This document shows, piece by piece, positions 1 to 8,032 of a stretch of 64,000 nucleotides of DNA. The stretch is from contig NZ_MNPW01000011.1 of the NCBI RefSeq assembly GCF_001983175.1, forward strand, positions 1 to 64,000, written 5' to 3'. This DNA comes from Pseudomonas cedrina subsp. cedrina (GTDB lineage Bacteria > Pseudomonadota > Gammaproteobacteria > Pseudomonadales > Pseudomonadaceae). Both the position numbers and the translations under genes were made by a program. Numbering within the stretch: position 1 is the first letter of the stretch; the number at the start of each line of letters is the position of its first letter. Below the pieces are notes generated by a model that did not search any database, was not told the origin of the DNA, and saw only the letters and a list, made by a program, of their open reading frames with translations.

Positions 1-570
1 GCCTCGCTGAAGCTCGACAGCTCCCACAGGGGATCGGCTTTTGTTGGTTGGACTTGCGTTGTCGCGGCTGGCGTAATCTCCGGCGCGACGAAGATCAAAT
101 GTGGGAGCTGTCGAGCCCCGGCGAGGCAGCGAAGGCGGCGGTATTGCTGGCATTTTCTGCGCCTGACCCACCGCTTTCGCAGCCTCGCTGAAGCTCGACA
201 ACTCCCACAGGGGATCGGCTTTTGTGGGTTGTATTTGCGTTGGCTCGGCTGGCGTAATCCCAGGCGCGACGAAGATCAAATGTGGGAGCTGTCGAGCCCC
301 GGCGAGGCTGCGAAGGCGGCGGCATTGCTGGCATTTTCTGCGCCTGACCCACCGCTTTCGCAGCCTCGCTGAAGCTCGACAGCTCCCACAGGGGATCGGC
401 TTTTGTTGGTTGGATTTGCGTTGGCGCGGCTGGCGTAATCTCAGGCGCGACGAAGATCAAATGTGGGAGCTGTCGAGCCCCGGCGAGGCAGCGAAGGCGG
501 CGGCATTGCTGGCATTTTCTGCGCCTGACCCACCCCTATCGCAGCCTCGCTGAAGCTCGACAGCTCCCCC
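1..570. repeat. 181-bp tandem array of REP-containing units
   Basis: Three consecutive units of exactly 181 bp are visible: the same junction sequence (CCTCGCTGAAGCTCGAC) begins at 2, 183, 364 and 545. Each unit contains two inverted REP-like arms (TGTGGGAGCTGTCGAGC and its complement) separated by a spacer with GCGACGAAGATCAAA. The units differ by only a few substitutions, so the array is recent. It lies directly upstream of the YeeE-type gene and may extend leftward beyond the window. Confidence 0.9.
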
Positions 571-641
571 AAGTGGACATCGCTTCAAGGGGTTATACTT
601 ACCCCCGCGAAATCACCTCTTCAAACAGCCCGAGATATCAC

Positions 642-1856
642 ATGAGCACCTCTCTCCCTCTCACCCCTGCGCGCAAGCCCGTCGCGCCGCTGGTGGCCTT
701 CATCATTCTGGTGCTGGGCGCCCTGTTCCTGCAAAACAGCGTTGGCTCGCGCCAGGTGCTGTTGCTGGTGGTCGGCGCCGCGCTGGGCCTGACGCTCTAC
801 CACGCCGCCTTCGGCTTCACTTCGGCCTGGCGCGTCTTTATCAATGAGCGCCGTGGCGCCGGCTTGCGCGCGCAGATGGTGATGCTTGCGCTGGCGGTGC
901 TGCTGTTCTTCCCCGCGTTGGGCGCGGGCACCTTGTTCGGCCAGCCGGTGGTTGGATTGGTGGCGCCGGCCGGGGTGTCGGTGGTGTTCGGCGCGTTCAT
1001 CTTTGGCATCGGCATGCAGTTGGGGGGCGGCTGTGCGTCGGGCACGCTGTTCACCGTGGGCGGCGGTAATGCGCGCATGCTGGTGACACTTTTGTTCTTT
1101 ATCTGCGGCTCGTTGATCGCCACGCACCACGTGGACTGGTGGTTCGCGCTGCCTGCGTTCCCCGCCGTCTCCATCGTCAAGAGCTTCGGCGTCTTCCCGG
1201 CATTGCTCGCCAGCCTGGCCATGTTCGCGATCATTGCGATGGTCACGGTGCGCCTGGAAAAGCGCCGCCACGGTCAGTTGGAAGAGGGGGTCAAAAGCGA
1301 ACATCAGGGCCTGCGCCGTTTCCTGCGCGGACCCTGGCCACTGCTGTGGGGCGCGATTGGCCTGGCGTTGCTCAACTACGCCACCCTGGCGCTGGCCGGG
1401 CGCCCGTGGGGCATCACCTCGGCGTTCGCGCTGTGGGGCGCCAAGGTGGCGAGCGGGTTGGGTGTGGATGTCAGCGCCTGGGCGTTCTGGCAGATGCCGG
1501 GCAACGCCAAGGCCTTGGCCGCGCCGGTGTGGGAAGACATCACCAGCGTGATGGACATCGGCATCGTCCTCGGTGCACTGCTGGCCGCCGGCCTGGCGGG
1601 CCGCTTCGCCCCCAGCCTCAAGATCCCGGCACGCTCGCTGATCGCCGCGGTCATCGGCGGCCTGCTGCTCGGCTACGGCTCGCGCCTGGCCTACGGCTGC
1701 AACATCGGCGCCTACTTCAGCGGCATCGCCTCGGGCAGCCTGCATGGCTGGGTGTGGCTGGTGGCGGCGTTCATCGGCAACAGCGTGGGCGTGCGGTTGC
1801 GGCCGTTTTTCTTTGCCGGTGAGCAGCGGCCGAAGGCGGTGTTGAGCGGGTGCTGA
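642..1856 (+). CDS. YeeE/YedE family sulfur-compound transporter
   Basis: A 404-residue inner-membrane protein of the YeeE/YedE family, whose members import thiosulfate or related sulfur compounds. It has about ten hydrophobic segments and two half-repeats, each with the family's conserved cysteine motif: GGGCASGT in the first half and YGCNIGAYFSG near the C-terminus. These cysteines line the conduction path in characterised YeeE. ATG at 642 was chosen because the preceding in-frame stretch from 573 is polar and not membrane-like. No TusA/YeeD partner gene is next to it. The substrate is inferred from family only. Confidence 0.88.
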   Translation: MSTSLPLTPARKPVAPLVAFIILVLGALFLQNSVGSRQVLLLVVGAALGLTLYHAAFGFTSAWRVFINERRGAGLRAQMVMLALAVLLFFPALGAGTLFGQPVVGLVAPAGVSVVFGAFIFGIGMQLGGGCASGTLFTVGGGNARMLVTLLFFICGSLIATHHVDWWFALPAFPAVSIVKSFGVFPALLASLAMFAIIAMVTVRLEKRRHGQLEEGVKSEHQGLRRFLRGPWPLLWGAIGLALLNYATLALAGRPWGITSAFALWGAKVASGLGVDVSAWAFWQMPGNAKALAAPVWEDITSVMDIGIVLGALLAAGLAGRFAPSLKIPARSLIAAVIGGLLLGYGSRLAYGCNIGAYFSGIASGSLHGWVWLVAAFIGNSVGVRLRPFFFAGEQRPKAVLSGC

Positions 1857-1892
1857 ACAGTGCGCGGGTTCTGGCTCGCGCTGAAGCTCCAC

Positions 1893-1940
1893 TGTGGGAG
1901 CTGTCGAGCCCCAGCGAGGCTGCGAAGGGGCCGGCACTGC
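1893..1940. repeat. Single REP-like element
   Basis: One arm of the same palindrome as in the 1-570 array (TGTGGGAGCTGTCGAGC, then GCGAGGCTGCGAAGG). It lies between the transporter stop and the DUF2986 gene. No paired inverted arm is seen here. Confidence 0.8.
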
Positions 1941-2001
1941 TGGCGTCTTCATTGCCGCCGGCCCGCCATCGTAGGTCTACAAGGCCGGGGCTGCCCTTCG
2001 A

Positions 2002-2163
2002 TCAGCTCTCTTGTGAAGGGCTTGAGTCCTCAGCCGCTGGCGCAGCGAGCTTTTCCCGCTCCGCCTTGCTGATGTACTTATCCTTACTTTTCGGCGCCAG
2101 TTTGGCGCTGGCTTTTTTGGCTTTGGCCTTGAACAGCTGCTTAAGTTTTTTCTGGCGATTCAT
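2002..2163 (-). CDS. DUF2986 family small basic protein
   Basis: A 53-residue Lys/Ala-rich protein starting MNRQKKLKQLFKAKAKKA and ending in an acidic, Ser-rich tail. The N-terminal MNR-KKL-QL-KAKAKKA pattern and the following KYISKAEREKL are typical of DUF2986 proteins, common in gammaproteobacteria and of unknown function. It is shorter than a 60-codon cutoff, so it is easily missed. It is transcribed divergently from panB with about 150 bp between the starts. High lysine content suggests nucleic-acid contact, but that is inference. Confidence 0.85.
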   Translation of the reverse strand: MNRQKKLKQLFKAKAKKASAKLAPKSKDKYISKAEREKLAAPAAEDSSPSQES

Positions 2164-2313
2164 GTCGTTCTATCCGGATTGTTCAGGCGCGGGATGATAC
2201 CAGCATAAAATCCGGCACCGTTCCCTGGGGCGCTTTTTAGCGCTGATCTGTGCATTGAATCGCCTGCCCTTTTGCCAATAATCGGGTCCTCCAGCGCACA
2301 ACGGAAGACACTG

Positions 2314-3129
2314 ATGAGCATCCACACCCGCACCAAACGCCTGACCGTCCCGCAACTGGTCGCCATGAAGGGCCAGCAGAAAATCGTCTCGCTCACCGCC
2401 TACACCAGCGCCATAGCCAAGCTGATCGACCCGGTGGTCGACTTCATCCTCGTCGGCGACTCCACGGCCATGGTCGGTTATGGCCGGCCTTCGACCTTGA
2501 GCATGCAGCTCGAAGAAATCATCGGCCACACCCGGGCCGTGGTCGACAGTACGCGCCTGGCCTGTGTCATCGCCGACATGCCGTTTGGCAGCTATCAGGA
2601 ATCAAATGAACAGGCTTTTCGCAATTGCGCTCAAGTAGTGGCGCGTACCGGTTGCGACGCCGTCAAACTGGAAGCCAATAAGGCCTTGGCCGGCACCGTC
2701 GAATTTCTGGTGGCGCGCGGTATTCCCGTCATGGCGCATGTAGGGCTGATGCCGCAGTTCGTCAATGTAATGGGCGGCTTCAAGGCCCAGGGCCTTACCG
2801 CCGAGACCGGCGCCTTGATTGCCGAGGATGCGCGCGCCAACTTGCAGGCGGGCGCTTTCAGCCTGTTGCTTGAAGGGGTGGCCGAGGGCGTTGCCCGGCA
2901 GATCACCCTTGATTCGGCGATGCCCACCATCGGCATCGGCGCTTCCCCCGCCTGTGACGGCCAGGTGTTGGTGACAGAAGATGTATTGGGCCTTGGCGGC
3001 GAACAGGCACCGCGCTTCGTCAAACAGTACGCCGACGTTGGCGCGGTGATCCGCGACGCCTGCGAGCGCTTTGCTGAAGACGTGCGCCACGGGCGTTTCC
3101 CGCAGGCGCGGCACTGCTACGGACTTTGA
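2314..3129 (+). CDS. panB: 3-methyl-2-oxobutanoate hydroxymethyltransferase (PanB)
   Basis: A 271-residue protein of the PanB family. PanB transfers a hydroxymethyl group from 5,10-methylene-THF to alpha-ketoisovalerate, giving ketopantoate for pantothenate and CoA. Family signatures are visible: GDS near the start, ADMPF, DAVKLE, AHVGLMPQ, VMGGFKAQG and IGIGASPACDGQVLV. ATG 2314 follows a GGAAG ribosome site; the upstream in-frame ATG at 2272 has no good site. No panC or panD is adjacent, unlike the usual panBC operon, so this is probably a second, stand-alone copy. Its last 13 bp overlap the convergent MocR gene. Confidence 0.88.
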   Translation: MSIHTRTKRLTVPQLVAMKGQQKIVSLTAYTSAIAKLIDPVVDFILVGDSTAMVGYGRPSTLSMQLEEIIGHTRAVVDSTRLACVIADMPFGSYQESNEQAFRNCAQVVARTGCDAVKLEANKALAGTVEFLVARGIPVMAHVGLMPQFVNVMGGFKAQGLTAETGALIAEDARANLQAGAFSLLLEGVAEGVARQITLDSAMPTIGIGASPACDGQVLVTEDVLGLGGEQAPRFVKQYADVGAVIRDACERFAEDVRHGRFPQARHCYGL

Positions 3130-4511
3130 CGGATTGCCTGTCCCAGTTGCGCCACGGCCCGGACGATGTCCTTGCTCCAATCGAGGGTAAAGCTCAAGCG
3201 TACATGCTGTCTCCAGGCACCTTGCTGGCTGAACAACTCCCCGGGGGCGATGACGATGCGTTCAGCCAGCAGCCGCTCGAACACCCGTTGCATGTCGACC
3301 GGCTGTGTGGCCTCAAGCCAGAAACACGCGCCGCCTTGCGGGATCATTGCGTGGAAAGCGCCATTGCCATGCTGGTCCAGCAGGCCTTTCATGCGAGCCA
3401 TGCAGTCCTGCAGCAAGGCGCGCAGCTTATGCAGATGCGTGTCGATGCGCCTGGAGGTGAACAGCTTGGCAATCGCTTTCTGGCGGATCGGCGAGAGACG
3501 AAACGCCCGCTCCAGGAACAATCGTTGCAACTGCGGGCCATGCCCGCGGCACAGCAGATAGCCATAGGGCGCCTCCGCGCCGATCACCTTGTCGAAGCTG
3601 GAGAACACCACCAGTCTGTGCAGGGCGGCAAAGTCACGATAGCGCGCCGGTTGGGAGGCGAAATACAACTCGCCGTACGTGTCGTTTTCGAACAGCCAGA
3701 TCTCCCGCTCAGCCAGCCACTGGCAGATCTGCCGCTTATCTTCGTCCGGCATGCGGCTGCCGTGGGGAATGTTCACTGTCGATGACAGTACTGCCAGGGC
3801 GATGGGCTCATGCGTGAGCCGTTCATAAAGCGCATGCAGGTCGAAACGCCCGTCGGCGCCCAGAGGTAGCTCGATCACGCGGATGTTCGCTGCCTGCAAC
3901 TGGCGCAGAATCGCCCACGAACAGGGCGATTCCACCAGCGCCACGGTGCCCGCCAGGTCCAGCGCATTGAGTGACACCTCCAGCACGCTGTGCAGGTCCG
4001 CGCCGATAAACACCTCATCGGCCTGCCAGTAGCAGTCAGCGGAGCGGGTGTAGCGTTCGGCCAACGCTGCACGCAGCTCCGGTTCGCCGAAGGGCAGGTA
4101 CAGCGGTGTGAGCGAGCGCGGGTAATGGCGGGCCAGTTCTCGCTCCATCAGCAGCAGCGGGTTCTCCAGCGACAGCAACAGGGCGGGGGCGTCGCTGCTC
4201 AAGGCCAGCATTCCAGGCTGGCGGGCGCTGGCGAAGACCTGGTCGATCAGGCTGGGCGAGTGATCAGTCGATGGAGGCGGCGGTATCGAACGGGTGAAGT
4301 ACCCCAACTTAGGCTTGGCGTAGATGCGCCCTTCATCCTCAAGCAGCGCGTAGGCGTATTTGGTCGTCGACACCGATACACCGAGGCGCTGCGCCAATTG
4401 GCGCAGGGACGGCAACCTGCGATCACCTTGGGCAGGGCTGGCCTCGATCCATTCGACGAGGTAGCGGTACACGGCCTGATAGGCGAAGGCGGTGTCTTTG
4501 GGTTTAGCCAT
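3117..4511 (-). CDS. MocR-type GntR/aminotransferase-like transcription regulator
   Basis: A 464-residue MocR regulator. An N-terminal GntR winged helix (about residues 10-75, LPSLRQLAQRLGVSVSTTKYAY) is followed by a fold-type I aminotransferase domain. The PLP lysine is K308 in SSFDKVIG. Such proteins sense PLP-bound ligands and usually control a neighbouring gene. ATG 4511 is preferred over 4517 because an AGGA site sits 6 nt upstream of it. It is convergent with panB and overlaps its end. Targets are not evident; the amino-acid ligand is unknown. Confidence 0.85.
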   Translation of the reverse strand: MAKPKDTAFAYQAVYRYLVEWIEASPAQGDRRLPSLRQLAQRLGVSVSTTKYAYALLEDEGRIYAKPKLGYFTRSIPPPPSTDHSPSLIDQVFASARQPGMLALSSDAPALLLSLENPLLLMERELARHYPRSLTPLYLPFGEPELRAALAERYTRSADCYWQADEVFIGADLHSVLEVSLNALDLAGTVALVESPCSWAILRQLQAANIRVIELPLGADGRFDLHALYERLTHEPIALAVLSSTVNIPHGSRMPDEDKRQICQWLAEREIWLFENDTYGELYFASQPARYRDFAALHRLVVFSSFDKVIGAEAPYGYLLCRGHGPQLQRLFLERAFRLSPIRQKAIAKLFTSRRIDTHLHKLRALLQDCMARMKGLLDQHGNGAFHAMIPQGGACFWLEATQPVDMQRVFERLLAERIVIAPGELFSQQGAWRQHVRLSFTLDWSKDIVRAVAQLGQAIRQSP

Positions 4512-4603
4512 GATCATTCCTGGCGGCCGCTGTTACAGGCAGGCGGGTTAACAGGCTTGCACGTCGCGAGGGCAGCGACTTGCATTGAGCTGGCAGGCAA
4601 CGT

Positions 4604-5839
4604 CTACGCCGGCTCAATACTTCTCGCCAGCCCTGCTGCCCACGCGGCGGCCATCTTTTCGCCCACCGCTTCAAAAGCCGGGTGAGTGCTTCGATAATCC
4701 GATAGCTCTAGCATCGCGCGGTTCATGCCGCTGCGTACCCTGGCGAGCAATTCATTGCAGCGCGCCTCTGTCAAATTGCACGAATTACGTCCGAACTGCA
4801 CCAGCAGCTTGCGCTTTGGCCACGCTTTCGAGCCGCCGAGCAGCAGGCCCATGATGTCATTCGGCTGATACACCGTGGTGGTCACGAGGTCGTAGGCTGG
4901 CGCGAGCCAAACATCGGCGTCTTCTGCGCAGTGCTCATAGAGCAGTCCGAAATTCTTCAAGTGCCCGTCACCATTTTGGATCGCGGTCGAGAGCGCCACC
5001 ATCAAGAAGAAGTCTTCCAATGCCTTGGTAACCCGGGAAGGGGAAACGTACGCCTTGATCAACTTTGCGCAGCCCTGGTAACTGCCGTCGTACTTCTTGT
5101 CCGTTCCCCTTCCGGAGAGAACACACATATCCTCAAACCCCAGGTAGGCACCATCCCGGATATCGAACCGTTTCACCACCAGAAACTTGCCCTGCTGGCT
5201 TAGCTGGCATTCAGGTACTTCAAGGCCTGTATGAAAGGCCGCGCGCATGCAGAAAAACTCATTGGCTGCCAGTTGCGCGAAGTCTGAATCATTGAAGGCC
5301 TTCACCAAGTGCGTGGCGCCACGGTGGGTGAGGCGCGCAACATCGGGATCCGCATCGCCAGCATCGCGCACCAGTACCTTAGGTTGAACGCCGGACACAC
5401 CTGAATAGGTTGCGTAGGTTTTCATCAGATCGTCGAACAGGTCTTTCGCCCCGTCATACATCAGCAGATCGGAGAGTTTGATTTCAGGCAGCGATTCGCC
5501 AGCGCTGGCGTGGGTGATGCTGACGCGACCTAGCTGGTGCGGACCGACGATACCCAGCAGAGCGAAGTCGTCAAAGCCGCGTAGGGACTTGCTGAAGCGG
5601 CGCACAAGTTCGGCTTTCAAATGCCCTTCGGGAAGGTGCATCTCAAACAGAGGATGGATTCCATACGTCCAGGTGTAGCTTTCCAAGCGTACCGGCATCG
5701 TCAAGGACACCGCGTCCTTTTCGGCAATCGCTTGGTTATATGAGAACACTGAGTCGTGCCGGTTTTCTTCGCTGCGCCCAAGTATTCCAGCCAATATGCC
5801 GCTGACCCTGATGCTCAGCCGTTCGCTTTCTTTAGTCAT
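4604..5839 (-). CDS. hipA: HipA family type II toxin kinase
   Basis: A 411-residue HipA-like Ser/Thr kinase toxin; E. coli HipA phosphorylates glutamyl-tRNA synthetase. Visible motifs: a glycine/serine loop SGVSGVQPK (147-155) holding the likely autophosphorylation serine, ATP-binding K180 in THLVKAF, the catalytic NGDGHLKN (289-296) and metal-binding D317 in YDLV. All key residues are present, so it looks active. Its ATG lies inside the last codons of the upstream antitoxin gene (8-bp overlap), which implies translational coupling. The substrate here is unknown; other HipA homologues target different tRNA synthetases. Confidence 0.9.
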   Translation of the reverse strand: MTKESERLSIRVSGILAGILGRSEENRHDSVFSYNQAIAEKDAVSLTMPVRLESYTWTYGIHPLFEMHLPEGHLKAELVRRFSKSLRGFDDFALLGIVGPHQLGRVSITHASAGESLPEIKLSDLLMYDGAKDLFDDLMKTYATYSGVSGVQPKVLVRDAGDADPDVARLTHRGATHLVKAFNDSDFAQLAANEFFCMRAAFHTGLEVPECQLSQQGKFLVVKRFDIRDGAYLGFEDMCVLSGRGTDKKYDGSYQGCAKLIKAYVSPSRVTKALEDFFLMVALSTAIQNGDGHLKNFGLLYEHCAEDADVWLAPAYDLVTTTVYQPNDIMGLLLGGSKAWPKRKLLVQFGRNSCNLTEARCNELLARVRSGMNRAMLELSDYRSTHPAFEAVGEKMAAAWAAGLARSIEPA

Positions 5840-6077
5840 GGAAGTTTTCTGCTTTCAGTTCATCGAGCGTCTTGCGGCGACGCTTGGGCGTCGCGGTCAA
5901 TTCATAGCCCAACCCCTCAAGGATAGCGGCTACCTTTCGGACCCCCACTTCAGGGATGGTGTTGTTCTCGATCCCTGAGATGGTTGCGCGGCTCATACCG
6001 TGCCGAAGCGCGAGCTCACTTTGTGAAAGGCCTGCCGCCTTACGCAGGCTTTTGATCAGGAGACCTAAATCTTCCAT
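5832..6077 (-). CDS. hipB: HipB-like XRE antitoxin
   Basis: An 81-residue helix-turn-helix antitoxin. The XRE domain runs roughly 5-62 with LSQSELALRHGMSRATISGIE as its recognition region, then a basic tail (PKRRRKT) and an acidic end. It would bind and neutralise HipA and repress the pair. The start is taken at 6077, with an AGGA site upstream. An in-frame ATG at 6089 (adding MQFD) is an alternative, while the longer open frame to 6263 runs into the convergent-side gene and is unlikely. A perfect 13-bp palindrome lies about 55 bp upstream. Confidence 0.88.
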   Translation of the reverse strand: MEDLGLLIKSLRKAAGLSQSELALRHGMSRATISGIENNTIPEVGVRKVAAILEGLGYELTATPKRRRKTLDELKAENFHD

Positions 6078-6129
6078 ATCAAATTGCATCCTATACAGTG
6101 CAAATACGCGAAATTTTACATTTATGCAT

Positions 6130-6142
6130 CGTATTCCATACG
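6130..6142. promoter_or_regulatory. Candidate hipBA operator palindrome
   Basis: CGTATTCCATACG is a perfect inverted repeat (5-bp arms, 3-bp spacer) in the 92-bp gap between the hydrolase stop and hipB. The position fits autoregulation by HipB, whose relatives bind short TATCC-type palindromes. This is inference from symmetry and location. Confidence 0.5.
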
Positions 6143-6169
6143 TTTTGTCTTGAGTAGCGTTTTCTTTGA

Positions 6170-7207
6170 CTAGGACTCTGTACGCGCCAGAAACGCTGTG
6201 ATCAATTCCACAACCTGCTGCTGAATCGCCTCCCGTGGCCGACCTCCCTGACCATCCCGGCAAATCATCCCATCCCCCGGCGAGTCCTCTTCAATCAACG
6301 CCATACCGCCCGGTTTGCAGATCGCCATGAAACTGAAGTGAGTCGCATCGCCTATTTCCACATACTGTGTCGACGCTTTGGGCATGCGCCTGACCATGTC
6401 AGCCGACTCTAATTCGGGCGACATATCCTCGGTGGGCACGCCTCCCGCAATCACCAGCGCCGGCACCGGCAGCGCGGCCAGGCTGGCGTCGGTGAAGCCG
6501 CGCGACAGGCCCAGGTCCAGGGACACGATGGCGGTAACGCGCTTATCGCTCAAATCCTTTGCCAGTTCAGCCTTCCCGGCTGGCGTGCCGGCAGGGTTCA
6601 TCTGTTTATAGCCGATGCAGCCGCCTAACTTGGGGTGGATGTCGCAGTCCCGGGCAAACAGAGCAGGATCGAAACGCGCACCGGCGATTTCCATCACCGT
6701 CCAGCCGCCGATGGAATGACCCACTGCGGCAATCCGCTGCTTCGCCACTGCGCCAAATTGCTTTGGCTGAGCCAGTACCGCGTCGATGGCGCGGCTCAAG
6801 TCTTTGGGGCGTTGCCACAACTGTGCGGCTACCTGCGGGCTGCGGTCCTTGCTGGTGGTGCCGGGGTGGTTGACCGCCGCGACGATATAACCCTGGCGCG
6901 CCAAGGCGCTGGCCAGCCACACCTGGTTGGCCCAATTGCCGCCATACCCATGGGAAAGCACCACCAGCGGGTGCTCACCCGCAGCCGGCGGTGCGTCGGG
7001 CACGCCGAGGGCACCGACAAAGACAGGGTTGTCGGCGATCAGTTCGGGGGTGGCAGCGGTGGCGGCGGGGTACCAGACCACCATTTGCAGTGCGCGGTGG
7101 TTTTGCGCGTCGGGCAGGGTGGTGCTTCGAAAACCAATGGCGGTTTCCTCAGCCGACGCGACAGCGGTCAAGCAGAGCAAAAGGAGGGCGGCGAGGGCGG
7201 TTTTCAC
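6170..7207 (-). CDS. Exported alpha/beta hydrolase (dienelactone hydrolase/PAF-acetylhydrolase-like)
   Basis: A 345-residue protein with a clear Sec signal peptide (MKTALAALLLLCLTAVASA, cut before EE). The mature part is an alpha/beta hydrolase: an oxyanion-loop region VVLSHGYGGN, the nucleophile elbow GHSIGG and a late histidine in GDATHFSF. Four cysteines in the middle (DCDIHPKLGGC region and a later CKPGG...C) may form disulfides in the periplasm. It belongs with the predicted dienelactone hydrolase group; the substrate is unknown. It is not obviously co-transcribed with hipBA, from which a 92-bp gap separates it. Confidence 0.82.
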   Translation of the reverse strand: MKTALAALLLLCLTAVASAEETAIGFRSTTLPDAQNHRALQMVVWYPAATAATPELIADNPVFVGALGVPDAPPAAGEHPLVVLSHGYGGNWANQVWLASALARQGYIVAAVNHPGTTSKDRSPQVAAQLWQRPKDLSRAIDAVLAQPKQFGAVAKQRIAAVGHSIGGWTVMEIAGARFDPALFARDCDIHPKLGGCIGYKQMNPAGTPAGKAELAKDLSDKRVTAIVSLDLGLSRGFTDASLAALPVPALVIAGGVPTEDMSPELESADMVRRMPKASTQYVEIGDATHFSFMAICKPGGMALIEEDSPGDGMICRDGQGGRPREAIQQQVVELITAFLARTES

Positions 7208-7452
7208 TGTTTATCGTCCTTGATATGAGGTGGCGCAGCATGCACCCAAACAGGCCGTTTTGGTAGAGGGCAGGCGGGACTAGGAAGTGGCTGACGCGTT
7301 CCTACTTTAAAGTATGACGGAGTTGTCCTTCGTTATTTTAGGAAGTGCATGGCTTTCTTCGGTTAATTAATCGTGCAATGGTAGAGGCGTGAATCTTACA
7401 GCTGGCTTGATTTGAACCTTAAGTGTTAATACACGACTCTATGGTGATGATT

Positions 7453-7959
7453 ATGAAAAGCTTGATTTTGCGTCAAAACAGCAAGAACGCAAGTCAGTTA
7501 TCGCTTGCTCTGTTTGCCGGTTTTATTATTTTTACACAAGCTGATACGTTTGCTGCGGAGCACACGATTAGTAAAATGAAGGCGCCCAGTCCGGTACTTA
7601 TATTGTCTAATTCTAATATTGATCCCGGTGTCGGGTTCGCAGTCTTCGACATTTTGTATCCCGACATTCCTGCGGGAACACTCGTGGGGCCCAAGCAGCT
7701 GTTGGAGATTAGTTGGCGTACAACTTACTATCCTGGGACGATCAATGAAGAAGTCCAGTTATGTTATTTTCTGCCGTTCAGTTCTCAAAATAGCTGCGAA
7801 AAAATCTATCCAAATGCTTCCGGGACATTGATGCTTTTTAATGATCAAGCCTTCGGTCATGGTTCAAAGGTTGTAATTAATCATAAAGTTTTAGGCGGCG
7901 CGCGACCTTACGCTCGTCCCGCTGGTGTGGACTCGGTAAGTTTTAAATATAGGTACTGA
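7453..7959 (+). CDS. Uncharacterised exported protein, low-GC gene
   Basis: A 168-residue protein I do not recognise. A basic N-terminus and hydrophobic core (LSLALFAGFIIFTQADTFAAE) look like a Sec signal peptide. The mature part is beta-rich, with two cysteines close together (CYFLPFSSQNSC) that could pair. ATG 7453 is chosen because GGTGA lies 5 nt upstream; in-frame GTG 7423 and ATG 7441/7447 are possible. The gene is visibly more AT-rich than its neighbours, suggesting acquisition. It stands alone, upstream of another unknown gene. Confidence 0.7.
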   Translation: MKSLILRQNSKNASQLSLALFAGFIIFTQADTFAAEHTISKMKAPSPVLILSNSNIDPGVGFAVFDILYPDIPAGTLVGPKQLLEISWRTTYYPGTINEEVQLCYFLPFSSQNSCEKIYPNASGTLMLFNDQAFGHGSKVVINHKVLGGARPYARPAGVDSVSFKYRY

Positions 7960-8032
7960 TGAGGAGTCAAACGCTCACGCTCGTTTCGATGATGCGCGTT
8001 TTAATGAATGTTCATAGGTAAGGTGAATACCC

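Noticed and set aside
224..553. ORFs inside the REP array
   Set aside because: They repeat with the array and encode arginine-rich junk; no coding evidence.
573..641. Upstream start for the YeeE/YedE gene
   Set aside because: Residues before 642 are polar and unlike the family N-terminus.
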